Assembly: GCA_910579645.1 (NCBI GenBank)
Contig: CAJTVK010000036.1
Location: 1-35,008, forward strand
Length of the DNA stretch: 35,008 bases
Source of the DNA: an uncultured Lachnospiraceae bacterium
GTDB taxonomy: Bacteria; Bacillota; Clostridia; Lachnospirales; Lachnospiraceae
Direction: 5' to 3'
Part shown: positions 1-7,355 of the stretch, piece by piece
Numbering within the stretch: position 1 is the first letter of the stretch
Layout of the letters: the number at the start of each line of letters is the position of its first letter
The notes under the pieces: model-generated
What the model was told of the DNA's origin: nothing
The model's input: the letters and a program-made list of their open reading frames with translations, nothing else
Database searches by the model: none
Position numbers and translations under genes: made by a program

Positions 1-443
1 CAGCATCCGCTCCCAATTTTTATGGGTAATGCGTAGGTACGGCAAAAATACTGCCCTGTTTCCATGTTCCAGTTTGGTGTAAGTCTTTCTGACAGTTCGA
101 CAGGGTGTGTTGCCGTATAAAGCTGCACATTGGAAGCGATCAGCACATTATCGCCGATTTCAATTTTATTACAGTCCACAAATGTACAATTCATGTTGAT
201 TGACACATTGTTCCCCAAAGAAATATTTATTCCATAATCGCATAGAAAGGGCTGCGCTACGGATACGTTTGTACCGATTTGTTGAAACAGCCTGTTAAGA
301 ATATCATGTTTTTCTTCTTTCTGCTCATATCTTAGGGAATTATATTCTCTTAACAGCCGCCTTGTTTCTTCTTTCAGATACAAAAAAGTTTCATTGTGGC
401 AGTCATAAATTTCTCCTGCCATACATTTTTCTAATTCCGTCAT
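1..443 (-). CDS. Sugar O-acetyltransferase (LacA/Maa family), C-terminus cut by window edge
   Basis: The family transfers acetyl from acetyl-CoA to a sugar hydroxyl in the cytoplasm (galactoside, maltose and similar acetyltransferases). I translated it by hand: it begins MTELEKCMAGEIYDCH, matching the family's N-terminal maltose-acetyltransferase domain. Left-handed beta-helix hexapeptide turns follow (ISLGNNVSIN, IEIGDNVLIA), then the TATHPV segment that carries the catalytic histidine, then LPIKIGSGC at the edge. About 147 codons are visible, and roughly 40-50 are missing compared with the usual 185-200. The start at 443 has a good ribosome binding site (GGAGGTG, 444-455). It lies downstream of the rpiR-type regulator but behind a hairpin terminator, so read-through may be limited. 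The acceptor sugar cannot be told from the sequence. Confidence 0.93.
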   Translation of the reverse strand, partial: MTELEKCMAGEIYDCHNETFLYLKEETRRLLREYNSLRYEQKEEKHDILNRLFQQIGTNVSVAQPFLCDYGINISLGNNVSINMNCTFVDCNKIEIGDNVLIASNVQLYTATHPVELSERLTPNWNMETGQYFCRTYALPIKIGSGC

Positions 444-469
444 GGTATCACCTCCGTGTTTTAAGTTAG

Positions 470-498
470 AAAAAAGCCTGTTACATAGCAAGTAACAG
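470..498 (-). terminator. Intrinsic terminator after the RpiR-type gene
   Basis: On the minus strand a 7-bp perfect stem (CTGTTAC / GTAACAG, 7-nt loop) at 478-498 is followed by GC and six T residues. It lies 9 nt past the regulator stop codon and just before the acetyltransferase ribosome binding site, so it either ends the regulator transcript or attenuates expression of the acetyltransferase. Confidence 0.7.
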
Positions 499-506
499 AC
501 TGTTCC

Positions 507-1220
507 TTATATTCTTTTTGCAAGCGTTTCAATCACAAAAATGACAGGAATCTGTGTTGTCCCGTTATATCCCCCGTTAATCCGTTTGGTATTTAAGTGG
601 TAAGAAAAATTCCAGTCCGATAATTTTACTAAAGTTGAGAATGGGGAATTAGTGATGCTTAGCACGAGGCAGTTCTTTTTCCTAAACTGGCTGACTGCTT
701 CAATCAGCTTTTCGGTTTCACCACTTTCTGATAAAGCAATTACGGCTGTGTTCTTCCAATGGAATGTTTCGATCGGGTAAAATACATCTTCCAGTCCTAC
801 GGCAAAATGCCCCATATTGGAAAAATACCTTGCCCCGTACTTTGCCATTGTTCCCGAAGAACCCATGCCTATGAAAATTATCAAATCTGCTTTTTTAAGC
901 ACATCAACCGCATACAATAATTTTTCTTCAAAAGCACTTGAATTTGCCCTTGCAAAAAAATCGGAAAGTTCCTGTAAATCTTCCATAGGCGGGCGGGCAT
1001 TCTGTAAAGTGATTTCATTTTTCAGAGCGTCCTTAAATTCAGCATACCCGTCAAAATTGTTTTTATTGCAAAAACGTAGGATTGTGGAAGTAGATACATC
1101 GATTTCTTTTGCAAGCTCCCTAATAGTCATGTACTGGATTTTATCTATATTTGAAACGATATATTTGTAAATACAAATATCTGTTTCGTTGTACTTTTGT
1201 ATTTCTTCATACGAAAACAT
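507..1220 (-). CDS. RpiR/MurR-family transcriptional regulator with SIS domain
   Basis: Predicted sugar-phosphate-responsive DNA-binding regulator of 237 aa. The N-terminal 75 residues form the RpiR helix-turn-helix (MTIRELAKEIDVSTSTILRF). The C-terminal part is a SIS sugar-isomerase fold with the phosphosugar-binding loops GMGSSG and ALSESGET. A start at 1241 is possible, but the codon at 1220 has a GGGAGG Shine-Dalgarno 9 nt upstream, so I prefer it (protein begins MFSYEEIQ). A promoter lies directly upstream and a terminator directly downstream. The neighbouring sugar acetyltransferase is the obvious candidate target. The gene is more AT-rich than the rest of the window, hinting at separate acquisition. 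The ligand is unknown. Confidence 0.92.
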   Translation of the reverse strand: MFSYEEIQKYNETDICIYKYIVSNIDKIQYMTIRELAKEIDVSTSTILRFCNKNNFDGYAEFKDALKNEITLQNARPPMEDLQELSDFFARANSSAFEEKLLYAVDVLKKADLIIFIGMGSSGTMAKYGARYFSNMGHFAVGLEDVFYPIETFHWKNTAVIALSESGETEKLIEAVSQFRKKNCLVLSITNSPFSTLVKLSDWNFSYHLNTKRINGGYNGTTQIPVIFVIETLAKRI

Positions 1221-1252
1221 ACTGTATTTCCTCCCAAACATTAGATGTTTTG

Positions 1253-1281
1253 ATTATATACTGATTTCATGTGCTTTACAA
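1253..1281 (-). promoter_or_regulatory. Sigma-A-type promoter of the RpiR-type gene
   Basis: On the minus strand the sequence reads TTGTAA, 17 nt, TATAAT, with the -10 at 1253-1258 and the -35 at 1276-1281. It lies about 33 bp upstream of the preferred start codon. The promoter overlaps the 3' end of the small upstream open frame (1254-1448). Confidence 0.6.
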
Positions 1282-1448
1282 CTACTGGACATATACAAGA
1301 ATAAGTGAATGGGATTCCATAATGCTTGTCTTTTGGTCTTTGGTTTCTTTGGTTCGGAATAGTGTAATGTTGCCAGTATTAAGAAAAATGAAACCCAAAA
1401 GATACCGGAGAATAATACTGTAAAAGCTGCCATTCCCCGGCGTTTCAT
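1254..1448 (-). pseudogene. Small open frame with one membrane segment, probable truncated remnant
   Basis: A 64-codon frame whose ATG overlaps the preceding stop codon by one base (TAATG), which looks like translational coupling to the fragment at 1448-1636. Residues 6-29 (MAAFTVLFSGIFWVSFFLILATLH) would form a membrane helix, followed by a Lys/Pro-rich stretch. The last 20 or so codons run into the promoter of the RpiR-type gene, so the natural C-terminus has probably been replaced by unrelated sequence. I do not recognise the family. It could be an intact small membrane protein, but its context among gene fragments argues for a relic. Confidence 0.35.
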
Positions 1449-1636
1449 TACTCCGTATCTTCAGCAGGCAAAAACACAAGTCCGGCAAATTCTTCTTTAT
1501 GCCTTTCCCAGACTATCCCGAAGTCCGCAGCTTTGAGGGTCTTGTGGGTATGCGTCTTAGTGATTATATTGTGCGTGTTCTGATTTACTGCAATCTTCCC
1601 GGTTTGCTTCCTTCTTCCGCCTTGCAGACTGAAAAT
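1448..1636 (-). pseudogene. 3' fragment of an unrecognised gene
   Basis: About 62 codons are open on the minus strand from just after an in-frame stop (1637-1639) to a TAA at 1448-1450, with no good start codon or ribosome binding site. The C-terminal part reads like a real protein (LKAADFGIVWERHKEEF, then a hydrophobic and acidic tail). It is most simply the 3' end of a gene whose 5' part was lost. The following small frame starts at its stop codon, so the pair may be the tail of a former operon, possibly from a mobile element. I have no family assignment. Confidence 0.35.
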
Positions 1637-1647
1637 TTATCCTGCGC

Positions 1648-1680
1648 GAAACATATGGTTAATTGGTGCGGGTCATACTA
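1648..1680. repeat. Dispersed repeat, copy A (partner at 18102-18132)
   Basis: The block GAAACAT-(AT)-GGTTAATTGGTGCGGG-(T)-CATACTA recurs almost exactly at 18102-18132, in the same orientation and 16.5 kb away. The differences are a 2-bp insertion and one substitution. Weaker similarity extends about 25 bp further left (GCAGA, GAAA, TTTA). Copy A lies 3 bp from the stop codon of the chimeric permease remnant, and copy B abuts the stop codon of the osmoprotectant-binding gene. Confidence 0.75.
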
Positions 1681-1683
1681 GCA

Positions 1684-2235
1684 CTATAGCTGCTTTCCGT
1701 TCAGAACCGGAATACTTACGGCAGCAGAAACAGAACATAAAAAAGCGGTCATGGCAATGGATATGCTGTAGGAAGCTGCTTCTTCCGTGCCGTGCAGTAA
1801 GGCGGCGGAATCTACCAGCATCAGGGGCGAATACACCTTTGTTTTAGGCAGCAAAAACATTACATATGCCCCTGAAAATACAATGCCCGTTCCTGCAAGG
1901 ACAGCTATGTTGGTATTTACCGCCGCAGACATAAGCACCGACAGCATAATGACCCATACGCCGGACTGATACTCCTTTGTAAAAATGCTGCTTTCCAGCA
2001 GGACAAACACCAACAGTCCAATCGGCATATTTTTGAAAAACTGCGTCCAAGATGTCATGGCATCAACGGGAACCGCAGTGACCGCCAACCCGCTTTCGGA
2101 AAGACTGCCTGCCAGATTTTCCAGCACCCATGGAGTCATTTTCGCTATGGCCGGATTCATGATTCCCAATAAGCCAAACCGACAGCTCCAATCCCCGCAG
2201 AGCCTGGCGATTTCACCTGTTGTGTATTTTGACAT
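1684..2235 (-). pseudogene. Chimeric remnant: MerR regulator start fused to an internally deleted ABC-2 permease
   Basis: A single open frame of 183 codons that joins pieces of two genes. Codons 1-14 (MSKYTTGEIARLCG) are the start of a MerR-type helix-turn-helix, with its own ribosome binding site AAGGAG. From about codon 20 the sequence is an ABC-2 type permease of the bacitracin/lantibiotic exporter kind (GIMNPAIAKMTPWVLENLAG, later SWTQFFKNMPIGLLVFV and FTKEYQSG). After FTKEYQSG it jumps to the family's C-terminal membrane segments (WVIMLSVLMSAAVNTNIAVL to IPVLNGKQL), so the middle, including several helices, is missing. Two deletions that both kept the frame would explain it. The product cannot be a working regulator or a complete permease. 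No matching ABC ATPase gene is adjacent. Confidence 0.72.
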
Positions 2236-2276
2236 AGCCTTTCAGCTCCTTGTATCCCAATCTACGATATTACGCC

Positions 2277-2299
2277 GCGTCACAAGCAATAGGTTACGC
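2277..2299 (-). promoter_or_regulatory. Possible operator upstream of the MerR-derived start
   Basis: An imperfect inverted repeat, GCGTAAC-N9-GTGACGC on the minus strand (one mismatch), lies about 40 bp upstream of the MerR-derived start, with a TAATAT -10-like hexamer between them. MerR regulators often bind such dyads in their own promoters. The -35 is unclear, so this is tentative. Confidence 0.3.
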
Positions 2300-2368
2300 A
2301 AGGGGATTTTACCTTATCAGCCTTTTTTGTTCGTACTCCCTCCTTTTATGCTGCTTTCCCTATGGAAG

Positions 2369-3652
2369 CTATTCAAAAAATATCCTTACCGTCGGCCCCC
2401 CGCTGCTCCCTTCCAATACCGCGGTGGCATCCGCCTCCCCGATCCATGCAAGTGCCCGGCTGTCCGTCTCAATGCGGGGTTTCCACTCCCCGTCCGCCCT
2501 CCGGTTCACAATATGAATGCGGCAGTTCTGCCCTTCTTGATCAACACCTTCCAATGTATAGTCCGCACAGATACTTATCGTACCGTCCTCAAAATGCTTC
2601 TGCGTGTCGCAGCCGCCGGGCAGAACCGTCCCACGGAAAAGTTCCGTGTCGCAATAGCCCGTAAAATAAATGCGCACTTCCTTATAATCCGCCTTTCCTT
2701 CCTCTTCCACGCGGGTAATGATAATAGGAATGGTAAGCTGCTCCCTGCGGCCCAGCAGAAACTGCCGGACGGAATCCACTATGCTTTCCTTCATCCAATC
2801 CTCCGCTCCATGTCCCATCTCCCGAATCAGCTGAAGCCGGCACTGACCCGGCCGATAACTTTCTTTCGCCCGGACGGCATAGGAATAATTGACCACCGTG
2901 TCATCCATCCCCTGCAGAATCAATACCGGCCCCTCATAAGCCTCCAGTTTCAGGAACACATCCATCCCCACGGCTTCCTCATGGAATTTCTTCCCCAGAG
3001 AAACCACCTGACAGTCAATGATGTCAGGCACTTGTTCCACATCATAGTGTGCCCCTCCCAGACACCCGCGCCTTGCATGGTCCGGAATGCACAATGCCGG
3101 ATATACCATGATTAATTTACTTATCTCCTTCCCGCACTTGGCGGCAGCCAGACCGGAAACCATGCCTCCTTGGCTGCATCCCATAAGAATCAGGTTTCCG
3201 CTGTCCACATAAGCCAGCCCGGTCACATAATCTTTCACGGCAATCAAATCCTCCACTTCCGTCCCGATTGTGGCCTCCGTAGTGCTCCCCTCGCTTTTCA
3301 GCCCTTCCTCCGTCCGGTCACTGCTCCCGCCGCAGAAGCTGAAACAGAACGCCGCATAGCCAAGCCGCGCAAACTCCCGGCAGTAACTTTCTTCGCTGGT
3401 ATAGTCCCCCGTAAAACCATGACTGACAATAATGGCCGGATACCTCCTGCCTTCCTCATGCCCGCCCGGGAGATACTGCATCCCCCGAATCCGCAGGCCG
3501 CCCCGCATGCAGAAAAACGGCTCCGCCGCATAATTTTCTGTCTTATCCATATTTTCCTTCTTTTTCATGTTTTCCGCCTTTTTCATGTTTTCCGCCTTTT
3601 CCATCCTTTCCGTCTTTTCCATCCTTTCCGACTCCAAATCCTTTCCGCTCAT
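2369..3652 (-). CDS. Alpha/beta-hydrolase fused to a C-terminal DUF3237 domain
   Basis: A 427-aa predicted cytoplasmic esterase or acyl hydrolase with no signal peptide. Residues 1-40 are low complexity: five hexapeptide repeats M-x-K-x-E-(R/N) at 11-40. Residues 45-303 are an alpha/beta-hydrolase domain of the cinnamoyl/feruloyl-esterase-like type, with oxyanion HGFTGD (78-83), nucleophile elbow GCSQGG (Ser160), acid in GMDDTVV (Asp250 or Asp251) and His281 in GHG. Residues 305-427 resemble DUF3237 (FRGTVLPGGCDTQ, DGTISICADYTLE), normally a stand-alone domain. The start at 3652 has AGGAG 7 nt upstream and lies 10 nt after the beta-glucosidase stop, so the two form an operon. Hydrolysis of ester side groups on plant glycosides is a plausible joint role, but this is inference from context. 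Confidence 0.85.
   Translation of the reverse strand: MSGKDLESERMEKTERMEKAENMKKAENMKKKENMDKTENYAAEPFFCMRGGLRIRGMQYLPGGHEEGRRYPAIIVSHGFTGDYTSEESYCREFARLGYAAFCFSFCGGSSDRTEEGLKSEGSTTEATIGTEVEDLIAVKDYVTGLAYVDSGNLILMGCSQGGMVSGLAAAKCGKEISKLIMVYPALCIPDHARRGCLGGAHYDVEQVPDIIDCQVVSLGKKFHEEAVGMDVFLKLEAYEGPVLILQGMDDTVVNYSYAVRAKESYRPGQCRLQLIREMGHGAEDWMKESIVDSVRQFLLGRREQLTIPIIITRVEEEGKADYKEVRIYFTGYCDTELFRGTVLPGGCDTQKHFEDGTISICADYTLEGVDQEGQNCRIHIVNRRADGEWKPRIETDSRALAWIGEADATAVLEGSSGGPTVRIFFE
3533..3622. repeat. Five tandem 18-bp units in the hydrolase 5' coding region
   Basis: On the minus strand five 18-bp units in a row, each starting ATG(G/A)A(A/T)AAG, encode MEKTER, MEKAEN, MKKAEN, MKKKEN and MDKTEN. 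Neighbouring units differ by only a few bases, as in a minisatellite grown by slippage. Unit gain or loss would keep the reading frame, and every unit contains an in-frame ATG. Confidence 0.9.
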
Positions 3653-3662
3653 ATCCTGTCTC

Positions 3663-6197
3663 CTATTTATGCATGGCCTGCTGCTCTTTATATGATTTCG
3701 AGTGCATGACAAAATTCATCAGATGGGCAGCTGCCTCTTTCATTTCATCCAAAGTAACCCTGTTTTCCTTATATCCTTCCAACACTTGGCGGATTACCGG
3801 AGGGCCTCCCGGCATTACCACGTCATTTCCGGCGGCAACCGCATCCGCACCGTCCACCACCGCGTCCATATCGCCCCAGTCGGTAACCACTACGCCCTCA
3901 TATCCCCATTCTTCCCGCAGGATTTCCGTACAGAGAGTTTTATTCCCGCCTGCGAACACTCCGTTGATTTTATTAAAGGAAGTCATGACAGTACGGGGTT
4001 TTGCTTCCGTAATCACCATTTCAAACGGCTTCAGGTAGATTTCCCTCACAGCCCTTGCCTCTGCAATGGAATCCACAGCGTCATAATTCTTCCGTTCACT
4101 TCCCCGCCGGTATGTTTCCTGTTCGTTCAGGGCAAAATGTTTCGGACAGACAGTCACTTCATTATTCTCCATTGCCCCTTTGGCAATCTGTATCCCGCAT
4201 ACTCCCGTCCAGAACGGGTCTTCCGAAAAATATTCAAAGACTCGCCCCCCGATTGGATTTCTGACAATATTCATCCCCGGAGCCAGCCAGCTGTCCGCTC
4301 CCTGCATTTCTGCCTCATAACCGCAGGCACTCCCGAATTCATACAGCAATTCTTTATTAAAAGTACAGCTTAACATCATACCCGTAGGCCATGCCGTCTT
4401 CCCCACGCTTGCAGGCCCGTCCTTATAGCAAGCGGAATAAATGCCGTATTTCTTTAACGCCGGGTTCATATAACCGGGAAATGCATTTTTATTAGAGCCA
4501 TATGCAATATCCGTGCCGTCTTCATATTGGATGGTGACGGGGGCTTCCTTCCCCAGCCCTCCGAAAGGAAGTCCCGGGCCAAAGCCGTTGCAGAGCACCG
4601 CCAATTCCTCTGCCGTCATCTGATTCAGAAACATCTCCATGGAAACACGTCCCTCGCACACGTCCTGCAGCGTGGACTTCTTAGCCGGAACCGAGAAATC
4701 ATATCCTTTGTAAGACGGCTGCCTGCTCCGAAAATCCGATGCGCGGATTTGCAGCCGCAGTATATTTCCTCCCTTTTCCACGCTGCGCGGGGTTTCCTGT
4801 CTCAGAAAGTCAAGCTTTCCCCTATTGGCAGGATGCAGCCCGATATCCGCACTTAACCTGCGGACCAAAGTTTCTTCCTCTGCCGTTAAATCAGCGATGC
4901 ATACCGTATCCTGCGAACTTGTCCCCAAAAGAATGCTGTAGGCTCCTTTTTCCAAAATCCAGGCATTTCTGCCTTCGTCAAAAGATGCCAGTTCCTGCAG
5001 TTCCACAGCCAACACTATCTCTTGCTTTTCCCCCGGCTGCAGCAGCCTTGTTTTCTCTGCTGCCTTCAGTTCCTGATAAGGGTGCTCCAAAAAACCGCAG
5101 GGTGCATGGACATACATCTGCAGCACCTCTTTCCCCTTATATTCCGCCGATTCGTTCTCCACCACAGCCCTTACAGCCAGCCGTCCGTCTTTTATCTCCG
5201 CGCCGATACATTCCCACGAAAACTCCCCATAAGACAGCCCGTATCCGAAAGGATACATCACTTCTTTCCGGAAGGAATCAAAGTACCGGTAGCCCACATA
5301 GATACCTTCCCGATAAACCGTCACCGGGCTTTTCCCGAATCCCCGGCTGCCGTTCTCTTCTGCGGACAGCCCATAAGAACCATAGGTCAGAATACTGTCT
5401 TCTGCCTCTTTATTATAGCTGAAATGCCCTGCCGACGGATAATCTTCATAGCTTTTTGCCAAAGTCTGCGCCAGTTTTCCCGAGGGGGTGACTTTCCCGG
5501 TCAATATATCCGCCAGTGCCCCCATTCCCTGCTCCCCGCAGGCTCCTTCCAGCAGCACTGCCTGTATCTGCGGGAATTGACTCACCCAGTCGGTATCTAC
5601 CGGCCCATTGACATTCAGCACCACAATGACCTTTGCAAAATTTCCGGCCGCTTTTCTGACCAGTTCCGTTTCGGAAGCGAGAAGATAATAATCGTCCGTC
5701 ACCCGGCGGTCGCACTCTTCCCCTCCTGCCGCGCGGCCAATGATGCAGACCGCCGTATCCGTCCATGCCGCAGCATCTTCCCATAATTTCTCTTCCGGCA
5801 TGGGCTCTTCCTGCGGACAATTATATTTACCGAAAATCTCATAAATAATGCCGCTGTTCACAAGCCCTTGCAAATCCATATTTTCCAAATCAGGCCTGTC
5901 CTCCCCGGCCGCTTTTTCCCGTATGGCAATTTCCTGATAAAAGGCTTCCATGCCCGGTTCCAAAAGCAGCCCCGCTTTTCTGAATTCCTCCGCCGCCTGC
6001 AGTGCATTTTCACTGAAAGACGCGCCTGACCCGCCGCCGCCAATTACCGCCGCATTCTGTGTCCTGCCAAGAAGCGCTATTTTCTTCTTCTCCGTCAAAG
6101 GCAGGCACCTTTCCTCATTCTTCAGCAGAACAATGGCTTCCGCCGCCAGTTCCCTTGCCAAAGAGATACGTCTGTCATCGCTCTCATATTTCCGCAT
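3663..6197 (-). CDS. Glycoside hydrolase family 3 beta-glucosidase, permuted domain order
   Basis: Predicted to release terminal beta-linked glucose (or xylose) from oligosaccharides or glycosides; no signal peptide, so probably cytoplasmic. The 844-aa protein has the reversed GH3 order known from Butyrivibrio and Ruminococcus enzymes: the GH3 C-terminal domain comes first (AIVLLKNEERCLPL near residue 20), then a fibronectin-III-like domain (about 340-440), and the catalytic TIM-barrel domain last. KHFALNEQE and the nucleophile motif VVVTDWGD (Asp near 773) are present in the final third. I chose the ATG at 6197, preceded by GGGAGGAG. A GTG at 6287 in the same frame would add 30 Lys/Glu-rich residues but has no good ribosome binding site. 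It is followed directly by the hydrolase-DUF3237 gene. Confidence 0.93.
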   Translation of the reverse strand: MRKYESDDRRISLARELAAEAIVLLKNEERCLPLTEKKKIALLGRTQNAAVIGGGGSGASFSENALQAAEEFRKAGLLLEPGMEAFYQEIAIREKAAGEDRPDLENMDLQGLVNSGIIYEIFGKYNCPQEEPMPEEKLWEDAAAWTDTAVCIIGRAAGGEECDRRVTDDYYLLASETELVRKAAGNFAKVIVVLNVNGPVDTDWVSQFPQIQAVLLEGACGEQGMGALADILTGKVTPSGKLAQTLAKSYEDYPSAGHFSYNKEAEDSILTYGSYGLSAEENGSRGFGKSPVTVYREGIYVGYRYFDSFRKEVMYPFGYGLSYGEFSWECIGAEIKDGRLAVRAVVENESAEYKGKEVLQMYVHAPCGFLEHPYQELKAAEKTRLLQPGEKQEIVLAVELQELASFDEGRNAWILEKGAYSILLGTSSQDTVCIADLTAEEETLVRRLSADIGLHPANRGKLDFLRQETPRSVEKGGNILRLQIRASDFRSRQPSYKGYDFSVPAKKSTLQDVCEGRVSMEMFLNQMTAEELAVLCNGFGPGLPFGGLGKEAPVTIQYEDGTDIAYGSNKNAFPGYMNPALKKYGIYSACYKDGPASVGKTAWPTGMMLSCTFNKELLYEFGSACGYEAEMQGADSWLAPGMNIVRNPIGGRVFEYFSEDPFWTGVCGIQIAKGAMENNEVTVCPKHFALNEQETYRRGSERKNYDAVDSIAEARAVREIYLKPFEMVITEAKPRTVMTSFNKINGVFAGGNKTLCTEILREEWGYEGVVVTDWGDMDAVVDGADAVAAGNDVVMPGGPPVIRQVLEGYKENRVTLDEMKEAAAHLMNFVMHSKSYKEQQAMHK

Positions 6198-6376
6198 ATT
6201 GCTCCTCCCGCTCTCCTGTTCCGCACTTGTCCGGAACTTTGCCGTTTCTTTTACCATTTCCTTTACCGTTTCCTTTTCTGTTTTCACGTCTGCATTTTCC
6301 CGCTGCTTTAATTTTAGTTCATTTGCTGCCTCTGCGCAAGGTTTGAAAAAGCAGATAGCAAAAATCCGGCCAAGAG

Positions 6377-6451
6377 GGAATCTGCCCCTCGCCGCAGGCG
6401 ACTTGGAATGGGCGGATTCCGTAACAGGGAAGCCGCAGGCGGAACTGTTAC
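6377..6451. other. Two consecutive hairpins between divergent genes
   Basis: Hairpin 1 (6377-6420) pairs GGAATCTGCCC with GGGCGGATTCC (one G-T pair) and has an inner CGCC-GCA-GGCG stem. Hairpin 2 (6421-6451) follows with no gap: GTAACAG, GGAA, GCC-GCA-GGC, GGAA, CTGTTAC, a perfect outer and inner stem separated by a symmetric GGAA/GGAA internal loop. Both share the apical GCC-GCA-GGC. They lie between the GH3 gene and the membrane-protein gene at 6580, upstream of the latter's promoter. There is no T-run, so they are not typical terminators. They could be a repeated palindromic element, an operator pair, or part of the GH3 leader transcript. The rest of 6198-6376 shows no gene. Confidence 0.55.
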
Positions 6452-6459
6452 AAAATCTA

Positions 6460-6488
6460 TATCAATTATAGGCGGAATATGATATAAT
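6460..6488 (+). promoter_or_regulatory. Extended -10 promoter for the membrane protein gene at 6580
   Basis: TATAAT at 6483-6488 is preceded by TG one base upstream (TGATATAAT), an extended -10. The -35 position (6460-6465, TATCAA) is poor, as is usual for extended -10 promoters. The untranslated leader to 6580 contains a TTCCGGC/GCCGGAA hairpin. Confidence 0.5.
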
Positions 6489-6579
6489 ATTTGCAGATTC
6501 TTATATGGATTCCGGCGGCTTCTATGCCGGAAAAAAGAATGCCGCTATTTGAAAACAAAGACAGATAGGAGAAAAACAT

Positions 6580-7305
6580 ATGAAACAAGGATTTTTAGAA
6601 CAATTATCAAGTCAGGCAAATCAGAGAAACAGGAAACTATTTACCGTTTTACTGTTTGTATTTATCGGCCTTGTGGCTTGCATCGGTTTTGCCGTAAAGG
6701 ATTCCGTTGACCTAACCGATGCCACTACCCAAAAATTCGTTATATGCTTTTCCGTTGTTGTTGCATTTTTTCTCGTCTCCATATCCTATATATTATTTTA
6801 CACCAGCCGCACGGCAGTAAAAGGGCAGAATCTGATACTTCCCTTCCAAGAAGACACAAAAGAAGCGGTAGGCAAAATCATTGACCGGGAAGTGGCAGAA
6901 GGCAAAACGCAGGTAGACGAATATATCGAAATATTTTCCGACGGGAAGAAACCCCATGGGGACAGAATTCTCCTGCTTCCCTCTTATTTGCTTCTTTGCA
7001 ACGGAATGGCCAGGGTTACGGCAATTCCAAGGGACAAAATTTACTGGCTCTGCGCTCAGCCCGCCCGTAAGGGATATTCCTTCCTTGTGCGCCTGGTCAT
7101 ATTTACGGAAAAGAAGACTTTCTATCTGGAAGGAAGCGATATTCCGCATCTGGAAGAAATTGCAGAAAAGCTGTATCAATACATACCTAATGTTTTCAGC
7201 GATTATGATCCGTCTGACCTATCTTATGAACTGGACAGCCTCTTTGATAAGAACAGGGCGGAATTCCTGAAATTTTATGAGGAAAAAAGGAAGGCTGATG
7301 TTTAA
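6580..7305 (+). CDS. Membrane protein of unknown function, two N-terminal helices
   Basis: A 241-aa protein with a ribosome binding site (AGGAG, 6567-6571) ahead of ATG 6580. Two hydrophobic segments (about residues 20-40 and 50-73) form a hairpin in the membrane. The remaining 165 residues are soluble, contain DRILLLPSYLLLCNGMARV and a short charged C-terminal tail, and probably face the cytoplasm. The layout recalls small PH-like-domain membrane proteins such as YcxB, but I see no diagnostic motif and leave it unnamed. It stands alone on the plus strand, convergent with the Bce-type permease gene, with a hairpin between them. Confidence 0.8.
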   Translation: MKQGFLEQLSSQANQRNRKLFTVLLFVFIGLVACIGFAVKDSVDLTDATTQKFVICFSVVVAFFLVSISYILFYTSRTAVKGQNLILPFQEDTKEAVGKIIDREVAEGKTQVDEYIEIFSDGKKPHGDRILLLPSYLLLCNGMARVTAIPRDKIYWLCAQPARKGYSFLVRLVIFTEKKTFYLEGSDIPHLEEIAEKLYQYIPNVFSDYDPSDLSYELDSLFDKNRAEFLKFYEEKRKADV

Positions 7306-7326
7306 CGCTTTCATAGCCTTCCCTAT

Positions 7327-7355
7327 TCGGGACTTCTGCCGTCCCGATTCCGTTT
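7327..7355 (+). terminator. Terminator after the plus-strand membrane protein gene
   Basis: A perfect 7-bp stem (TCGGGAC / GTCCCGA, 7-nt loop) at 7327-7347 is followed by TTCCGTTTC on the plus strand, a weak T-rich tail. It separates two convergent genes. Confidence 0.5.

Noticed and set aside
3170..5786. Long plus-strand open frames opposite the GH3 and hydrolase genes
   Set aside because: They are low-complexity shadows of strongly supported minus-strand genes and have no domains or ribosome binding sites.
6198..6287. N-terminal extension of the GH3 enzyme from a GTG at 6287
   Set aside because: The extension is Lys/Glu-rich, has no family counterpart and lacks a good ribosome binding site, while the ATG at 6197 has GGGAGGAG.
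6282..6295. TTCACGTCTGCAT shared with the tandem repeat at 24703-24748
   Set aside because: A 13-bp match is expected a few times by chance in 35 kb, and the context is different.
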